A stretch of 64,000 bases of DNA from Burkholderiales bacterium (GCA_035560005.1 DATMAN010000043.1:19523-83522); one strand, 5' to 3'; positions 46,183 to 56,406 are shown, counted from the stretch's first letter. Numbers and translations are program-made. The notes: generated from the letters alone by a model not told the origin.

Positions 46183-47187
46183 ATGCTGCACATCACCAAT
46201 GGGGACGCCGTGGTCGCGCGGATGCGCGACGGCGCGCTTCCCGGCATCTACCTTCCCTGGCGCGACGCCCTGCACGAGGGTCCCGTGCCCAGAACCGAGA
46301 ATCTCACGCAGCTCTCCACGATCCGCGCCCGCTATCTGGCCGAAGCGGGCTATGGAAGCGAGCTCGCGCTGCGCGATCAATTCAAGGCGCGGGACGCGCA
46401 GCTCGCCGGTGCGGCGCGCGAAAACGAGATCGTGCTCTGGTTCGAGCACGATCTCTACGATCAGTTGCAACTGCTCCAGATTCTCGACTGGCTGGCGATG
46501 CATGCCGCGCAGGCGCGGGTGTCCCTGATCGTGATCGGGAGTTATCCAGCAATTGCGCGTTTCGTCGGGCTCGGCCAACTGACGCCCGCCCAGCTGGTCG
46601 GGCTGCTCGATGCGCGCACGCCCGCCGAACCGGCGCACTTCCAGGCAGCCCGGACTGCGTGGCGTGCATTTCGCGAATCCACTCCCCGGTCGTGCTTCGC
46701 GCTGCTTCGCCTGGACTGGACGTCGCTGCCTTACCTTCCCGACGCGCTGCTGCGTCTGCTCGAGGAGCTGCCTTCGACGCGCAACGGACTCTCGCGCACG
46801 GAGCAGGCGGCGCTCGCGGTCATCGCCGAAGGCACCTCGGCACCGCGAGAAATCTTCTCCGCGGTCCAGGCGCTGGAGGATCGCCCGTTCATGGGCGACT
46901 GGTCGTTCTGGCGGCTGCTGTCGCGTCTGGCGCGCCCACCGATGCCGCTCGTGCGCTTGGAGCGCGGAGCGCGGTTCTTCTACCCGCCGCGCGTGCCGGA
47001 CGGACCCGAGTTCGCGGCGCAGCGACTGTCGCTCACCGAGCGAGGCCGCGAAGTTCTGGAGCAGCGCATCGATGCGGTCAGGCTCCGGGGCATCGACCGA
47101 TGGCTGGGCGGCACGCATCTGGAACCGCATTGCGTCTGGCGCTGGGACGGCGAGCACCAGCGGCTGGTGGCGCCCGAGGCGACCTGA
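46183..47187 (+). CDS. DUF1835-domain protein
   Basis: This 334-residue cytoplasmic protein starts with LHITNGDAV and has LPWRDALHEGPVP near 24-36 and VLWFEHDLYDQLQLLQIL near 85-102, all hallmarks of DUF1835 proteins. A second part from about 200 looks helical and winged-helix-like (LSRTEQAALAVIAEGTSAPREIF). The biochemical function of the family is not known to me. It lies 62 bases after the Sel1 gene on the same strand but has no clear functional link to it. Confidence 0.82.
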   Translation: MLHITNGDAVVARMRDGALPGIYLPWRDALHEGPVPRTENLTQLSTIRARYLAEAGYGSELALRDQFKARDAQLAGAARENEIVLWFEHDLYDQLQLLQILDWLAMHAAQARVSLIVIGSYPAIARFVGLGQLTPAQLVGLLDARTPAEPAHFQAARTAWRAFRESTPRSCFALLRLDWTSLPYLPDALLRLLEELPSTRNGLSRTEQAALAVIAEGTSAPREIFSAVQALEDRPFMGDWSFWRLLSRLARPPMPLVRLERGARFFYPPRVPDGPEFAAQRLSLTERGREVLEQRIDAVRLRGIDRWLGGTHLEPHCVWRWDGEHQRLVAPEAT

Positions 47188-47453
47188 GCCCTGGTGCCGA
47201 ACCCGCTGGCGCATTCCTGGAAGTGGCGTAGGGGTGGCCAGCGACAAAGTTCTTCTCCCCTTCGATCGGGGAAGAATGGAAGTTCGAACCGGGGGCGGGG
47301 AAAGACCGAGGTGGGATAAAGAAGCGCACAGAGTGTGAGGCTGCGAGCGCGGCACACCGATACGCCTGGCAAATCAATCCTCGACGGCAAAGCTATTGGA
47401 CATCGCTGCCCCGCATGGCAACAATCCGCTCCTCCGAATCGAAGGACTACACC

Positions 47454-48608
47454 ATGACTCAGCCGACCCCCTTCCAGATTCGCGTCGACGACTCGGTTCT
47501 CGACGATCTCAGGCAACGTCTCGCGCGTTGCCGCTTCCCCGACGAAATTCCCGACAACCGCTGGCGCTACGGACCGGATCTCACGTACATGAAGTCGCTG
47601 GTCGAGTACTGGCGCAGCGGCTACGACTGGCGAGCGCACGAAGGAGCGCTCAACCGGTTCCGCCAGTACAAGGTGAGGATCGCCGGCATCGATCTTCATT
47701 TCATCCACGAAGAAGGCAAGGGCCCGGCCCCCGCGCCTTTGCTGATTTCCCACGGCTGGCCGGGCTCGGTGTACGAGTTTCACCGGATTCTGCCGTTGCT
47801 GACCGATCCCGCCGGGCACGGCGCGGACGCACGCGACGCCTTCACGGTGGTCGCGCCTTCTCTGCCGGGTTACACGTTCTCTTTCGCGCCGGGGCAGAAG
47901 CGCTTCGCGATCGAGGAAATCGCGGAGGTCTTCAACGAGCTCATGACCAGGGTACTCGGTTATTCGCGCTATGCGGCGCAAGGCGGCGACTGGGGCGCTT
48001 TCGTCACTTCGCGACTCGGTTACGCGCACCCGGAATCGCTGTACGGCATTCATCTCAACCTGCTCGCCGTGAGGCGCGAGCCGAAGCTGCTGGAGAATCC
48101 GAGCGCCGAGGAGAAAAGGTTTCTCGAAGAACTGAATCATTTCCTGAAGGAGGAGACCGGCTACCAGTGGATTCAGGGCACCAAGCCGCAGACGCTCGCC
48201 TACGCGCTCACCGACTCTCCACTGGGCCTCGCGGCGTGGCTGGTCGAAAAGTTCTACACGTGGACCGATTGCGGCGGTGATCTGGATCGGTATTTCGGCC
48301 GCGACGTCATCCTGACCTGCATCATGCTGTACTGGGTGACGGGCGCGATCGGCTCCTCCTTCTGGCCGTACTACGCGCGCATGCACGGGCCGTGGCCGAT
48401 TCCAGAGGGCAAGACGGTCGATGTACCCATGGGCTACCTCGAGCTTCCGAAGGAAATCCTGCACCCGCCGCGCTCGGTGGCGCAGCGCATGTACAGCGAT
48501 ATCCGCCGTTGGACCCGGGCGGAAAAAGGCGGTCACTTCGCGGCGCTGGAGCAGCCGCAACTGCTGGCTCAGGAGATCCGCGCCTTCTTCCGCGATCTGA
48601 GACCCTGA
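47454..48608 (+). CDS. Epoxide hydrolase (microsomal type)
   Basis: This 384-residue protein has an N-terminal EHN domain (PFQIRVDDSVLDDLRQRLARC) and an alpha/beta hydrolase domain. HGWPGS near 99-104 is the HGxP oxyanion motif, the Asp nucleophile lies in GGDWGAF near 178, and a catalytic His is expected in GGHFAALEQP near 361. It opens epoxides to diols. The ATG at 47454 with AAGGA seven bases upstream is preferred to an ATG 39 bases earlier. It could act on aromatic epoxides, but it is far from the box genes and its substrate is not evident. Confidence 0.92.
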   Translation: MTQPTPFQIRVDDSVLDDLRQRLARCRFPDEIPDNRWRYGPDLTYMKSLVEYWRSGYDWRAHEGALNRFRQYKVRIAGIDLHFIHEEGKGPAPAPLLISHGWPGSVYEFHRILPLLTDPAGHGADARDAFTVVAPSLPGYTFSFAPGQKRFAIEEIAEVFNELMTRVLGYSRYAAQGGDWGAFVTSRLGYAHPESLYGIHLNLLAVRREPKLLENPSAEEKRFLEELNHFLKEETGYQWIQGTKPQTLAYALTDSPLGLAAWLVEKFYTWTDCGGDLDRYFGRDVILTCIMLYWVTGAIGSSFWPYYARMHGPWPIPEGKTVDVPMGYLELPKEILHPPRSVAQRMYSDIRRWTRAEKGGHFAALEQPQLLAQEIRAFFRDLRP

Positions 48609-48834
48609 AGCGCGCGTGCGCGCCAGGCGGGACCAGACGCTGTTCCGGTGCTGTCCCGCGCTCGCGCCCCTGCCTGTGGCCCGATCGGACGGGTGCCGCT
48701 GCTGACCGGTCCATTCGGGTTCTGCCCGCTCTATGCGATCCTGGGTGTCGATTGCCCGTCGCGCCGAGCGGCGTTACGCCTGAATTTTCGACTCGAGCGG
48801 GGCGTGCCCGCTCGCGCCTTTCTTCGCTGGTCGC

Positions 48835-49338
48835 TTAAGGAAGCTCCCACTCGCCTTTCCATGCAGCCCAGCCCGCCGGTGATCCGGCGGGTCCAGCATA
48901 GTTGTTCTGGTAGGAGTTGCGACCTTTCAGACCTGCGTACTTGCCGGTGCCACCGGTCCACTGGAACTCGCCGATGGAAGGGCACTTGGTGCACTTCCAT
49001 GTCGCGAACGCCCGATCCCCGTCCCGGTCGGTGGCTACGCACTCCCCGCGATCGTCTGAATGGCCTTCTCTTCTTGAGACACCCGCAGCCGTGCAGACCA
49101 CGAGAGCACCATGCAGGAACCCGCTTCCGGCATCGTTTCGAAAGGCACCGGTACCTGCGCCACCCCATACGGAATGGGCGTCATCTCCCGACACGGTTCC
49201 CTGAAAGTACCACCCGAATGTCCCCGCGTAGCTGCCACGCTTCGGCAATTGATCTGCGGCATTGCACGCCAGCGATATCAGGCCACCGGCAATTAACCCG
49301 GCAGCCGCTATGCGGCGTTTCGCTGTCGAAAAATTCAT
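48835..49338 (-). CDS. Exported Cys-containing protein of unknown function
   Basis: This 167-residue protein has a signal peptide (hydrophobic core [14 protein letters not shown], likely cut after NAA). The mature part is rich in Gly and short strands (GSYAGTFGWYFQGTVSG; WTGGTGKYAGLKGRNSYQNN), with Cys pairs in VCTAAG, ECVATD and KCTKCPS. The GKYAGLKG-type segment resembles the allene-oxide-cyclase-like or dirigent-like beta barrel fold, at low confidence. It lies 269 bases downstream of the first giant STAND-SARP regulator, same strand. Confidence 0.6.
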   Translation of the reverse strand: MNFSTAKRRIAAAGLIAGGLISLACNAADQLPKRGSYAGTFGWYFQGTVSGDDAHSVWGGAGTGAFRNDAGSGFLHGALVVCTAAGVSRREGHSDDRGECVATDRDGDRAFATWKCTKCPSIGEFQWTGGTGKYAGLKGRNSYQNNYAGPAGSPAGWAAWKGEWELP

Positions 49339-49607
49339 CTTCTTGCACCTCTCAGGTTGATTTCTGAACTCGCGCGCGGAGTCATTGCTGACGCCGGCGC
49401 CGGCCAAGAGGAAAGACGCAACGGTGGTGAATGACCCGGTTGTCGATCGGTACTTCGCCAGCGAGAACTTCTGGACTACCTGGACACCGGCTTGCTCACG
49501 CGCGCCTTCGGTTCCTCTCGCGTCAAGCTTGCCGTAGGTCGGGTTATAGATTGGTTTCTTATTCGTGTTGATCGGCCAAGGCCCGGCTGTGAAGCAACTT
49601 CTCTGGA

Positions 49608-52600
49608 TTATCGGCCAGGCCGGATGGATGGCGGTTGCATGAGCCGCCCATTCGGCTCGGCGCCCGTGTGCTGCTGATTCAGGCGCCGATAGCAGCGCAC
49701 GACACCTTCATGCAACGCTTCGATGGTGTCATTGGCTTCGAGACCCCGCTGGTACAACAGCAGCGCGATCTCGGGCCTGTTCTGCGCTTCGAGTGTGCTG
49801 GCGCGGGCAAGGACCGTTCTGGCGAAGAGCGCTTTCAGCCGAGTGCCAAACTGATAAGCCCATGGTGCGTCGCTTTCGGGAATAGACAGCGGGCCCTTGT
49901 AAAGAGCCAGGGCGGCATCCAGCGCTTCGGGCTCCGTCTTGCTGGCAAGTTCCTGAAACGCAAGCGTGTCGACCCAGCATTGCGTGAAGTCAAGCGACAG
50001 CAAGCCACCCTTCTGGACGATAACGTCTCGAACGTCGAGCAGGGTGCGCAAACGGTGCAGGGTAACCTTTAGCAGCCGGTACCCGACATCGCCTTCTGAT
50101 TCTGGCCACAGCGCATCGAGCAGGGTTTCCTCGGGCACGTTCCGGCCGCCAAGGGCAATGATCAGTCCCAGCAACGCGAGTGGTTTGCGCGGAATCTTGC
50201 GCGAGTAGCAGATCGGCTGGCCCAGCACCGTGATCTCAAACTGTCCGAGCATCCGTATTCTGATCGCCCATGGCCACCTTTCCTGTTGCCGATCCTTGGG
50301 AGCGATTCTGAGTTCATTGATGATCCGGCAAGCCGTTTCCGTCTCGATGTTGAACTTCAGTGCCATCGGCAAGAGTTCGGAGAGCGTGTAAGCGAACCAT
50401 CGTATGAACACGAGACGTTCCGAGCAGCGGATCTCGGCAAGTGCCTGGGCAAGACGAGTGCGGCAAAGATCCAGCTCAGCGCGTTTGAGCGCGATCAGGG
50501 ACTCGATGAATAAGAAGACGGCACTCCATGCCTTCTCGCTGAAGGTGCCCCGTATCAACTGCTGGCCGCGTTCCAGCCAGCGCTCGCTGTCTTCGAGGCG
50601 TTGCGCCTCGATCATCATTTCCGCGAGTTGCAGTTGCTGTGAACCGTGCAGAATGCAGTCGTTCGCCTCCATGCCCAGCGCTTTCGCGCCCAGCTCTACG
50701 GCATGTCCGATGTGTCCCCGAGATCGCTCGTTCAGCGCGCGCAACCAAAGCGTATTGGCGAGCGAACCGACGTCGTTTGCGGAGCGCTCGAGCTGGCTTG
50801 CCAATGCTTCGGCGCCACGTACGTCCCCGGTTCTTCTGACGCAGTACGCATGCCAGGCACGAATATGCGCGATCCGAGGTGCGAGTCCCGTCGATTCGCT
50901 CGTGTGCTCCGCTTCTTCGAAGAGTCGAATCGCCTCAGCGCTGTCGCCCGCCACATAGCGCAGATATCCGTAACTGCCAAGCCAGAAGACATGAAGCACG
51001 GGGGACAGGTCAGCGGACCCGAGGTGCGGATGGACCGCCGCTGCCGTGGCTTCGGCCAGGCTGATGCGTGCGCACAGGGTTGTGTAAAAGCACAGGCCGA
51101 TCCCGGCGCTCACGATGAGATTGGGTTCGGTTATCCGATCCAGGAGTTCGTTTGCGCGTTCTGCGTATCGATGGATCGAGGGATGATCGGGTCTTCGCGA
51201 CACCAGGGCGCTCAGCAAGGCGGAGAGGATGCGCAACTCGCACTCTTCGTCCGGAAAGGTACGGCTGCCCGCGACGAGAGCGATGAGCACGTCGATCCAT
51301 TGGTCGACGCGCTGGAAAGATCGGAACTCCAGAAAGAAGGCTCTCAGAATCTCCGCTGCGCACAGCATCTCGCCATGCCGGTCACGGCGATCACGGAAGA
51401 GGTTGAAGGCGCGCTCCAGCTCCGTTCTGCCAGCCGCGGCATCTATCGCGGCGCGTGACACGCCCAGCCAATAGCGCAGCCAAGGACAGGCATCGAGTCG
51501 CTCCCCCGGGATCCGGCCGATCCATTCGACCAGGGTTTGCCATCGTCCCTGCGACAGCAGCGAACGGGCGCCTGCCACGATGAGTTCACCAGCTTCTTGC
51601 CACGCTCCGACCTCGAGGAAGAGCGGGACTGCAGCCTCCCACTCCTTACGCCTTTCCAGGAGTCGAGCAGTCTCGATGCTCAACGTCCGGCGCAAGCCGG
51701 GCTCAAGTGCGGATTTGGCCTTCCCTAGCAGGAACTGTCGGAAAAGCGGGTGATACTGGTACCCCGGCCGGGAACGGGAGAGTCGATCGGTGAAGAGGTT
51801 GCGGCGATGCAGCTCGGCGAGCGCTGCCCCCGCCTGCGGATTGCCGGAGATCTCACGTGCGACTTCCACATCCACCCAGGGGAGGTGCGCTGTCAGCAGC
51901 AAGAGCCGCTGAGTGGCCGGATTGGCCCTTTGAAACACTTCGGCCGTGAAGTATTCGAAAAGGATGTCGGGCGTATCTGGCAGCTCACCGGACTTTCCGG
52001 TTCTGGAAGAGCGGACTCCTTCGAGCAGCAGTGTGAAGCCCGCAGCCCAACCCAGGCTTCGCAGATAGAGGCCTTCGACATCTATCGCGCTCGTCTTGTT
52101 TCGCAGGTTCGCGATCTCGCGCGCTTCTTCGAGAGTCAGCTTGAGCTGTTGCCAGTCAAGCAGCACCATCTTCTCGTTCGCCACCCACCGAGCGCAGCCC
52201 TCCGGAAGACCCTCTCGGCTAATGGCCACAACGGTGACCGCGGAAGGGGCTTCCTCCACAGCCTGTGCAATCAAGAGTCGGGTCTTCTGCTCCCCGGTCA
52301 GGTCGTGGCAGTTGTCGATGACCAGGGCCGAGCCGCAATCCATTCTGGAGAAAAAGTCGCGGAAGAATCGCCGAGCAAACGCCTCAACGTCATGGAGGTG
52401 GCCTGGCGTGAGAACCGGAAGATCCATTCCACCCCTGCGTGAAAGGCCGCTCGCGGCCTGTCCGAGGTAGTAAAAGAACGTGGCGGGATCGCGATCGGCC
52501 CGATCGGCTTGATACCAGATGCCGCGAATGTTCCGCGACTGGAGCCAGGAGGCCACCAACGTGGTCTTGCCGGCGCCGGGCGGAGCGGTGATAAAGAGCG

Positions 52601-52712
52601 AGGCCCCACGCAGGCGCGCAGCGTCCATGGCCCCAAAGAGCTTTTCGCGCCTTATCGGGTTCCCAAGCTGCGGTCGTGTCAGCTTGGCGATCACAGGACT
52701 TGTCCTGGGCAT
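49608..52712 (-). CDS. Giant STAND-ATPase/SARP transcriptional regulator 1
   Basis: This 1034-residue regulator has an N-terminal NTPase with P-loop PPGAGKTTL near 44-52 and Walker B ALVIDNCHD near 128-136, in the arrangement of MalT-like STAND proteins. A long helical TPR-like middle spans about 330-790. A C-terminal OmpR-type winged helix (IRMLGQFEI, PRKPLALLGLI near 830-855) is followed by a bacterial transcriptional activation domain. The DNA-binding part is thus SARP-like, but at the C terminus rather than the N terminus. GGAGGT precedes the ATG. It is paralogous along its whole length to the gene at 57244. The ligand is unknown. Confidence 0.87.
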   Translation of the reverse strand: MPRTSPVIAKLTRPQLGNPIRREKLFGAMDAARLRGASLFITAPPGAGKTTLVASWLQSRNIRGIWYQADRADRDPATFFYYLGQAASGLSRRGGMDLPVLTPGHLHDVEAFARRFFRDFFSRMDCGSALVIDNCHDLTGEQKTRLLIAQAVEEAPSAVTVVAISREGLPEGCARWVANEKMVLLDWQQLKLTLEEAREIANLRNKTSAIDVEGLYLRSLGWAAGFTLLLEGVRSSRTGKSGELPDTPDILFEYFTAEVFQRANPATQRLLLLTAHLPWVDVEVAREISGNPQAGAALAELHRRNLFTDRLSRSRPGYQYHPLFRQFLLGKAKSALEPGLRRTLSIETARLLERRKEWEAAVPLFLEVGAWQEAGELIVAGARSLLSQGRWQTLVEWIGRIPGERLDACPWLRYWLGVSRAAIDAAAGRTELERAFNLFRDRRDRHGEMLCAAEILRAFFLEFRSFQRVDQWIDVLIALVAGSRTFPDEECELRILSALLSALVSRRPDHPSIHRYAERANELLDRITEPNLIVSAGIGLCFYTTLCARISLAEATAAAVHPHLGSADLSPVLHVFWLGSYGYLRYVAGDSAEAIRLFEEAEHTSESTGLAPRIAHIRAWHAYCVRRTGDVRGAEALASQLERSANDVGSLANTLWLRALNERSRGHIGHAVELGAKALGMEANDCILHGSQQLQLAEMMIEAQRLEDSERWLERGQQLIRGTFSEKAWSAVFLFIESLIALKRAELDLCRTRLAQALAEIRCSERLVFIRWFAYTLSELLPMALKFNIETETACRIINELRIAPKDRQQERWPWAIRIRMLGQFEITVLGQPICYSRKIPRKPLALLGLIIALGGRNVPEETLLDALWPESEGDVGYRLLKVTLHRLRTLLDVRDVIVQKGGLLSLDFTQCWVDTLAFQELASKTEPEALDAALALYKGPLSIPESDAPWAYQFGTRLKALFARTVLARASTLEAQNRPEIALLLYQRGLEANDTIEALHEGVVRCYRRLNQQHTGAEPNGRLMQPPSIRPGR

Positions 52713-52881
52713 GCTGACCTCCCCCTTTTGATGCCCGAGACAGATCTTACGCCTGCCGGTCCGATGCGTCTCAATGGCGCTTGGCGTTCGCGAAAAACGA
52801 GACTCTCCATTCTCAACTCAGCCGCTTTCCCCCGCCAGCGGCGTATGATCTAGCCCGACGGAAAATCACCGGAGAAGCATC

Positions 52882-54120
52882 GTGGCATTGGCCCGGTTGT
52901 GGGTCGCCATACTGGGCGCCGTAGTGAGCACGGCAGCTTTTGCGGCCGACACGATCAAGATCGGCTTCATCGACCCGCTGTCCGGGCCGTTCGCCAATAT
53001 CGGCCAGTCGAGTCTGAAGCACTACCAGGCGGCGGTGGAGCGTGTGAACCGCCACGGCGGTGCGCTGGGCGTGAAGCTGGAGATCGTCGCCTTCGACAAC
53101 AAGTCCAGTCCGCAGGAAGCGCTCCTCAATCTGCAGGCGGCGATCGACCAGGGCATCCGCTTCGTCACCCAGGCCAGCGGCTCGAACGTGGCCCATGCCT
53201 TGATCGACGCGATCAGCAAGCACAACGAGCGCAATCCCAGCCGTGCGGTCGTCTACCTCAATCATGGCGCGGTCGATCCGGCGCTCACCAACGAGAAGTG
53301 CAGCTTCTGGCACTTCCGCTTCGACGCCAGCGGCACCATGAAACTGGACGTGCTGACCAGCGCAATCGCCCGGGACGAGTCGATCGCGACCGTCTACCTG
53401 CTCAACCAGGACTACGCGTGGGGCCATAGCGTGAGCCGCGAGGTCAAGGAGATGCTCGCGCGCAAGCGTCCCGACGTCCGAATCGTTGGCGACGACCTGC
53501 ACCCGCTGGGCAAGGTGAAGGATTTCGCCCCCTATGTCTCCAAGATCATCGATTCCGGCGCCGACGTGGTGGTAACCGGAAACTGGGGCAACGATCTCGC
53601 GTTGCTCATCCGTGCCGCGAAAGGCGCCGGGCTCAAGGCGCAGTTCTACACGCTCTACGCCTCGCTGCAAGGGACACCGGGCGCCATGGGCGAAGCGGGC
53701 GCGGACCGCGTGAAGACTGTCGTAACCTGGCATCCGAACATCGAGCGCAACGAGCTGGAAGCCTTCGCCAACGCGTTCAAGGAGAAGTACAAGGAAGACT
53801 GGGGCTGGCTGCCGAGCTACGTTGCGCTCCACATGCTGGTCACGGCGATGGAAACGGCGCGCACCACCGATCCGCTGAAGGTAGCGCGGGCGCTGGAGGG
53901 TCTGTCGTATCTCAGCCCTACGGGCCCGGCGCTCATGCGCAAGGAGGACCACCAGCTCCTCCAGCCGCTGTACCTCGCCACCTTCACCAAGGCGGGGGCG
54001 CCCGGCGTGAAATACGACTCGGAAGGCACCGGGTTCGGCTGGAAGACCGACGCCCGCATCGAGCCCGACCAGACCGCGCTGCCCACTACCTGCCGGATGC
54101 AACGCCCGGACAAGCCGTAG
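52882..54120 (+). CDS. ABC solute-binding protein (branched-chain/aromatic type), copy A
   Basis: This 412-residue periplasmic protein starts with GTG and has a signal peptide cut after AFAA. The mature start DTIKIGFIDPLSGPFANIG is typical of LivK-like receptors. It diverges from the first STAND-SARP gene across 169 bases and is followed by a close paralogue at 54238. No permease or ATPase gene accompanies the pair, so they either share a transporter encoded elsewhere or act as sensors. LNHGAVDPALTNEKCSFWHFRF near 135-155 is shared almost exactly with copy B. Confidence 0.88.
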   Translation: MALARLWVAILGAVVSTAAFAADTIKIGFIDPLSGPFANIGQSSLKHYQAAVERVNRHGGALGVKLEIVAFDNKSSPQEALLNLQAAIDQGIRFVTQASGSNVAHALIDAISKHNERNPSRAVVYLNHGAVDPALTNEKCSFWHFRFDASGTMKLDVLTSAIARDESIATVYLLNQDYAWGHSVSREVKEMLARKRPDVRIVGDDLHPLGKVKDFAPYVSKIIDSGADVVVTGNWGNDLALLIRAAKGAGLKAQFYTLYASLQGTPGAMGEAGADRVKTVVTWHPNIERNELEAFANAFKEKYKEDWGWLPSYVALHMLVTAMETARTTDPLKVARALEGLSYLSPTGPALMRKEDHQLLQPLYLATFTKAGAPGVKYDSEGTGFGWKTDARIEPDQTALPTTCRMQRPDKP

Positions 54121-54237
54121 GAGGCGAAACCGGTGTAATCTCCGGCCCGTCCAAGGGCGTTGAAACCACCTGCGGGGGCAGTGGCGCGCCCGCAGCACAG
54201 GGGACCGAGTACCGCAATGTCAATTGAGGGAGGAGTA

Positions 54238-55467
54238 ATGAAACGCACGTTCGTCTTTCTAGCCGCGATTCTGGGTTTTGCCGCCGTCGCGCGGGCGGCC
54301 GATACCATCAAGATCGCGCACATCGATCCGCAGAGCGGACCTTTCGCGCTGCAGGGCCAGTCGGGCAGCCGCCACATCCAGAAGGCGATCGACGAGATCA
54401 ATGCCCGTGGCGGCGTGCTCGGCGGGGTGAAGCTCGAGCTGGTGACGTTCGACAACAAGTCCAGCCCTCAGGACAGCCTGATCGCGCTCAAGCAGGCCAC
54501 CGATCAGGGCATCCGCTACGTCACGCAGGGCAACGGCTCGCACGTGGCGCACGCGCTCACCGAAGCGGTGCTCAAGTACAACCAGCGCAATCCCGGCAAG
54601 GAAATTCTCTACCTCAACCACGCGGCGATCGACCCGGCGCTCACCAACGACAAGTGCAATTTCTGGCATTTCCGTTTCGACGCCAACGTGGACATGAAGA
54701 TCGACGCGCTGACCTCCGCCATTGCCGCGCGCAAGGAGATCCGGAAGGTCTACCTCATCAACCAGGACTACGCCTATGGGCAGTCGGTGCAGCGGGTGTC
54801 CAGGGAGATGCTCGCGAAGAAGCGGCCCGACATCCAGATCGTCGGCGACGAGCTGCACCCGATCGGCAAAGTGAAGGACTTCGCGCCGTACGTGGCCAAG
54901 ATCAAGGCGAGTGGCGCCGACACGGTGCTCACCGGCAACTGGGGCAACGATCTCGCGCTGCTCATCAAGGCGGCGGAAGACGCCGGACTCAAGGCGAATT
55001 TCTATACGAACTACGCCTACCTCGTGGGTACGCCGCGCGCCTTCGGCGCCTCCGGCGCGGAGCGCGTCAAGACGGTGGCCAGCTGGGCACCCAACTTGCC
55101 GGGCTACCCCCTGGAGAAGTACTACCTCGACTACAAGAACCGTTACAAGGAAGACTGGGGCTTCATTCCGATCAAGTACGCCATCGACATGTGGGCGCTG
55201 GCGATCGACAAGGCCGGCTCCGCCGACCCGCTCAAGGTGGCGCGCGCGCTCGAAGGACTGCGCTACGACGGGGGTGCGGGCGAAGTCTGGATGCGCCCCG
55301 ACGATCACCAGCTCATGGAACCGTTGTTCGTCTCCACTTTCACCAAGGCCGGCCGGCAGGGCGTGAAGTACGACGCCGACGACACCGGCTATGGCTGGAA
55401 GACCGAGGTGCGCATCGACGCCAAGGACAACATCCTGCCCACGACCTGCAAGATGGAGCGGCCGTAG
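54238..55467 (+). CDS. ABC solute-binding protein (branched-chain/aromatic type), copy B
   Basis: This 409-residue paralogue of the preceding gene has a signal peptide cut near ARAA, then DTIKIAHIDPQSGPFALQG. GGAGGAG lies just before the ATG, which decides the start. The two copies align along the whole length and share DFAPYVAKI/DFAPYVSKI, GNWGNDLALLI and the C-terminal TTCKME/TTCRMQ ending, with a pair of Cys. They look like a tandem duplication that has diverged. A weak terminator follows. Confidence 0.88.
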   Translation: MKRTFVFLAAILGFAAVARAADTIKIAHIDPQSGPFALQGQSGSRHIQKAIDEINARGGVLGGVKLELVTFDNKSSPQDSLIALKQATDQGIRYVTQGNGSHVAHALTEAVLKYNQRNPGKEILYLNHAAIDPALTNDKCNFWHFRFDANVDMKIDALTSAIAARKEIRKVYLINQDYAYGQSVQRVSREMLAKKRPDIQIVGDELHPIGKVKDFAPYVAKIKASGADTVLTGNWGNDLALLIKAAEDAGLKANFYTNYAYLVGTPRAFGASGAERVKTVASWAPNLPGYPLEKYYLDYKNRYKEDWGFIPIKYAIDMWALAIDKAGSADPLKVARALEGLRYDGGAGEVWMRPDDHQLMEPLFVSTFTKAGRQGVKYDADDTGYGWKTEVRIDAKDNILPTTCKMERP

Positions 55468-55472
55468 AGACG

Positions 55473-55500
55473 GTGACGCGTGACAGGTGACGAGTGAACC
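55473..55500. repeat. Tandem heptamer GTGACNN, four copies
   Basis: GTGACGC, GTGACAG, GTGACGA, GTGAACC run head to tail just after the copy B stop. The units resemble those at 21473-21493. Confidence 0.65.
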
Positions 55501-55508
55501 AGGAGGTC

Positions 55509-55527
55509 CCGGCCACGGCCGGCTTTT
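55509..55527 (+). terminator. Weak Rho-independent terminator after copy B
   Basis: CCGGC (55509-55513) pairs with GCCGG (55518-55522) around four bases, followed by CTTTT. The stem is short, so confidence is moderate. Confidence 0.4.
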
Positions 55528-55593
55528 GGCGTCCTCCCCCGCGAGGGGATTCGAGCGGTTTCCCTTTTGTTCGGGAGGGTGAGGATAGACGAC

Positions 55594-56385
55594 CTAGTAG
55601 GCGCTGGCCGCTTGCGCGAGCGGGACCGTCTGGCGCATCTCCGCCACCGCGCTCTTGGCGGCGGCTGCCAGAAACGCGTTATCGGCGAGCAGCGTGACGA
55701 ACTGGAAGCCCAATGCGATCATCTCCTTCGCCATCGCAGTCGAGCCGCAGTGCAGACCGGCATACACGCCATGCCGCTTCGCGCCGGCGAGAATGGTTCT
55801 GATCGCCTCGAGGACCGCTGGATCGGTGGGCACGGGGGCGGGCGCAGCCCCAAGCGTCAACGCCAGGTCGTTGGGCCCGATGTACAAGGCATCGAGGCCC
55901 GGGACGGTCAGGATCTCGTCAAGATTCTCCACGGCTTGCCGGGTCTCGATCATCGCGATGGTGATGACGGTTTCGTTGGCGTGCTTCCAGTAGTCCGCAC
56001 CGCCGTACCACGTCGCGCGCACCGGACCGAAACTGCGATAACCCCTCGGCGCGTAACGGCAGGCGCCGACAAAGGCCTCACACTCGGCCCTCGTATTGAT
56101 CATCGGACAGATGATTCCGTAGGCACCGGCGTCGAGCAGTTTCATGATGATTCCCGGCTCCAGCCACGGCACACGGGCAAGCGGCACGGTCGGCGTGGTC
56201 GTGATCGCCTGAAGCATGGTGACGGCGGTCTGGTAGTCCACGAGGCCGTGCTGCAGGTCCACGGTGAGCGCATCCCATCCGGCTTGCGCCATGTTCTCCG
56301 CAGAGACCGAGCTCGGGATCCCGAGCCAGCCGTTGATCACCGCACCGCCTTGCTTCCAGATCGACCTGAGTTTGTTTTCTCTCAC
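55594..56385 (-). CDS. HpcH/HpaI-family aldolase
   Basis: This 263-residue metal-dependent class II aldolase of the HpcH/HpaI family cleaves 4-hydroxy-2-oxo acids to pyruvate and an aldehyde. Signature segments are WDALTVDLQHGLVDYQ near 37-52 (catalytic His), GIICPMINTRAECEAFV near 89-105, MIETRQAVENLDEI with the metal-binding Glu near 144-157, and YIGPNDLALTLG with the metal-binding Asp near 167-178. The start is GTG with GGAG six bases upstream. A 20-bp palindrome lies 21 bases before the start. Confidence 0.93.
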   Translation of the reverse strand: MRENKLRSIWKQGGAVINGWLGIPSSVSAENMAQAGWDALTVDLQHGLVDYQTAVTMLQAITTTPTVPLARVPWLEPGIIMKLLDAGAYGIICPMINTRAECEAFVGACRYAPRGYRSFGPVRATWYGGADYWKHANETVITIAMIETRQAVENLDEILTVPGLDALYIGPNDLALTLGAAPAPVPTDPAVLEAIRTILAGAKRHGVYAGLHCGSTAMAKEMIALGFQFVTLLADNAFLAAAAKSAVAEMRQTVPLAQAASAY

Positions 56386-56406
56386 AATTTCTCCTTGATC
56401 GCGCTC

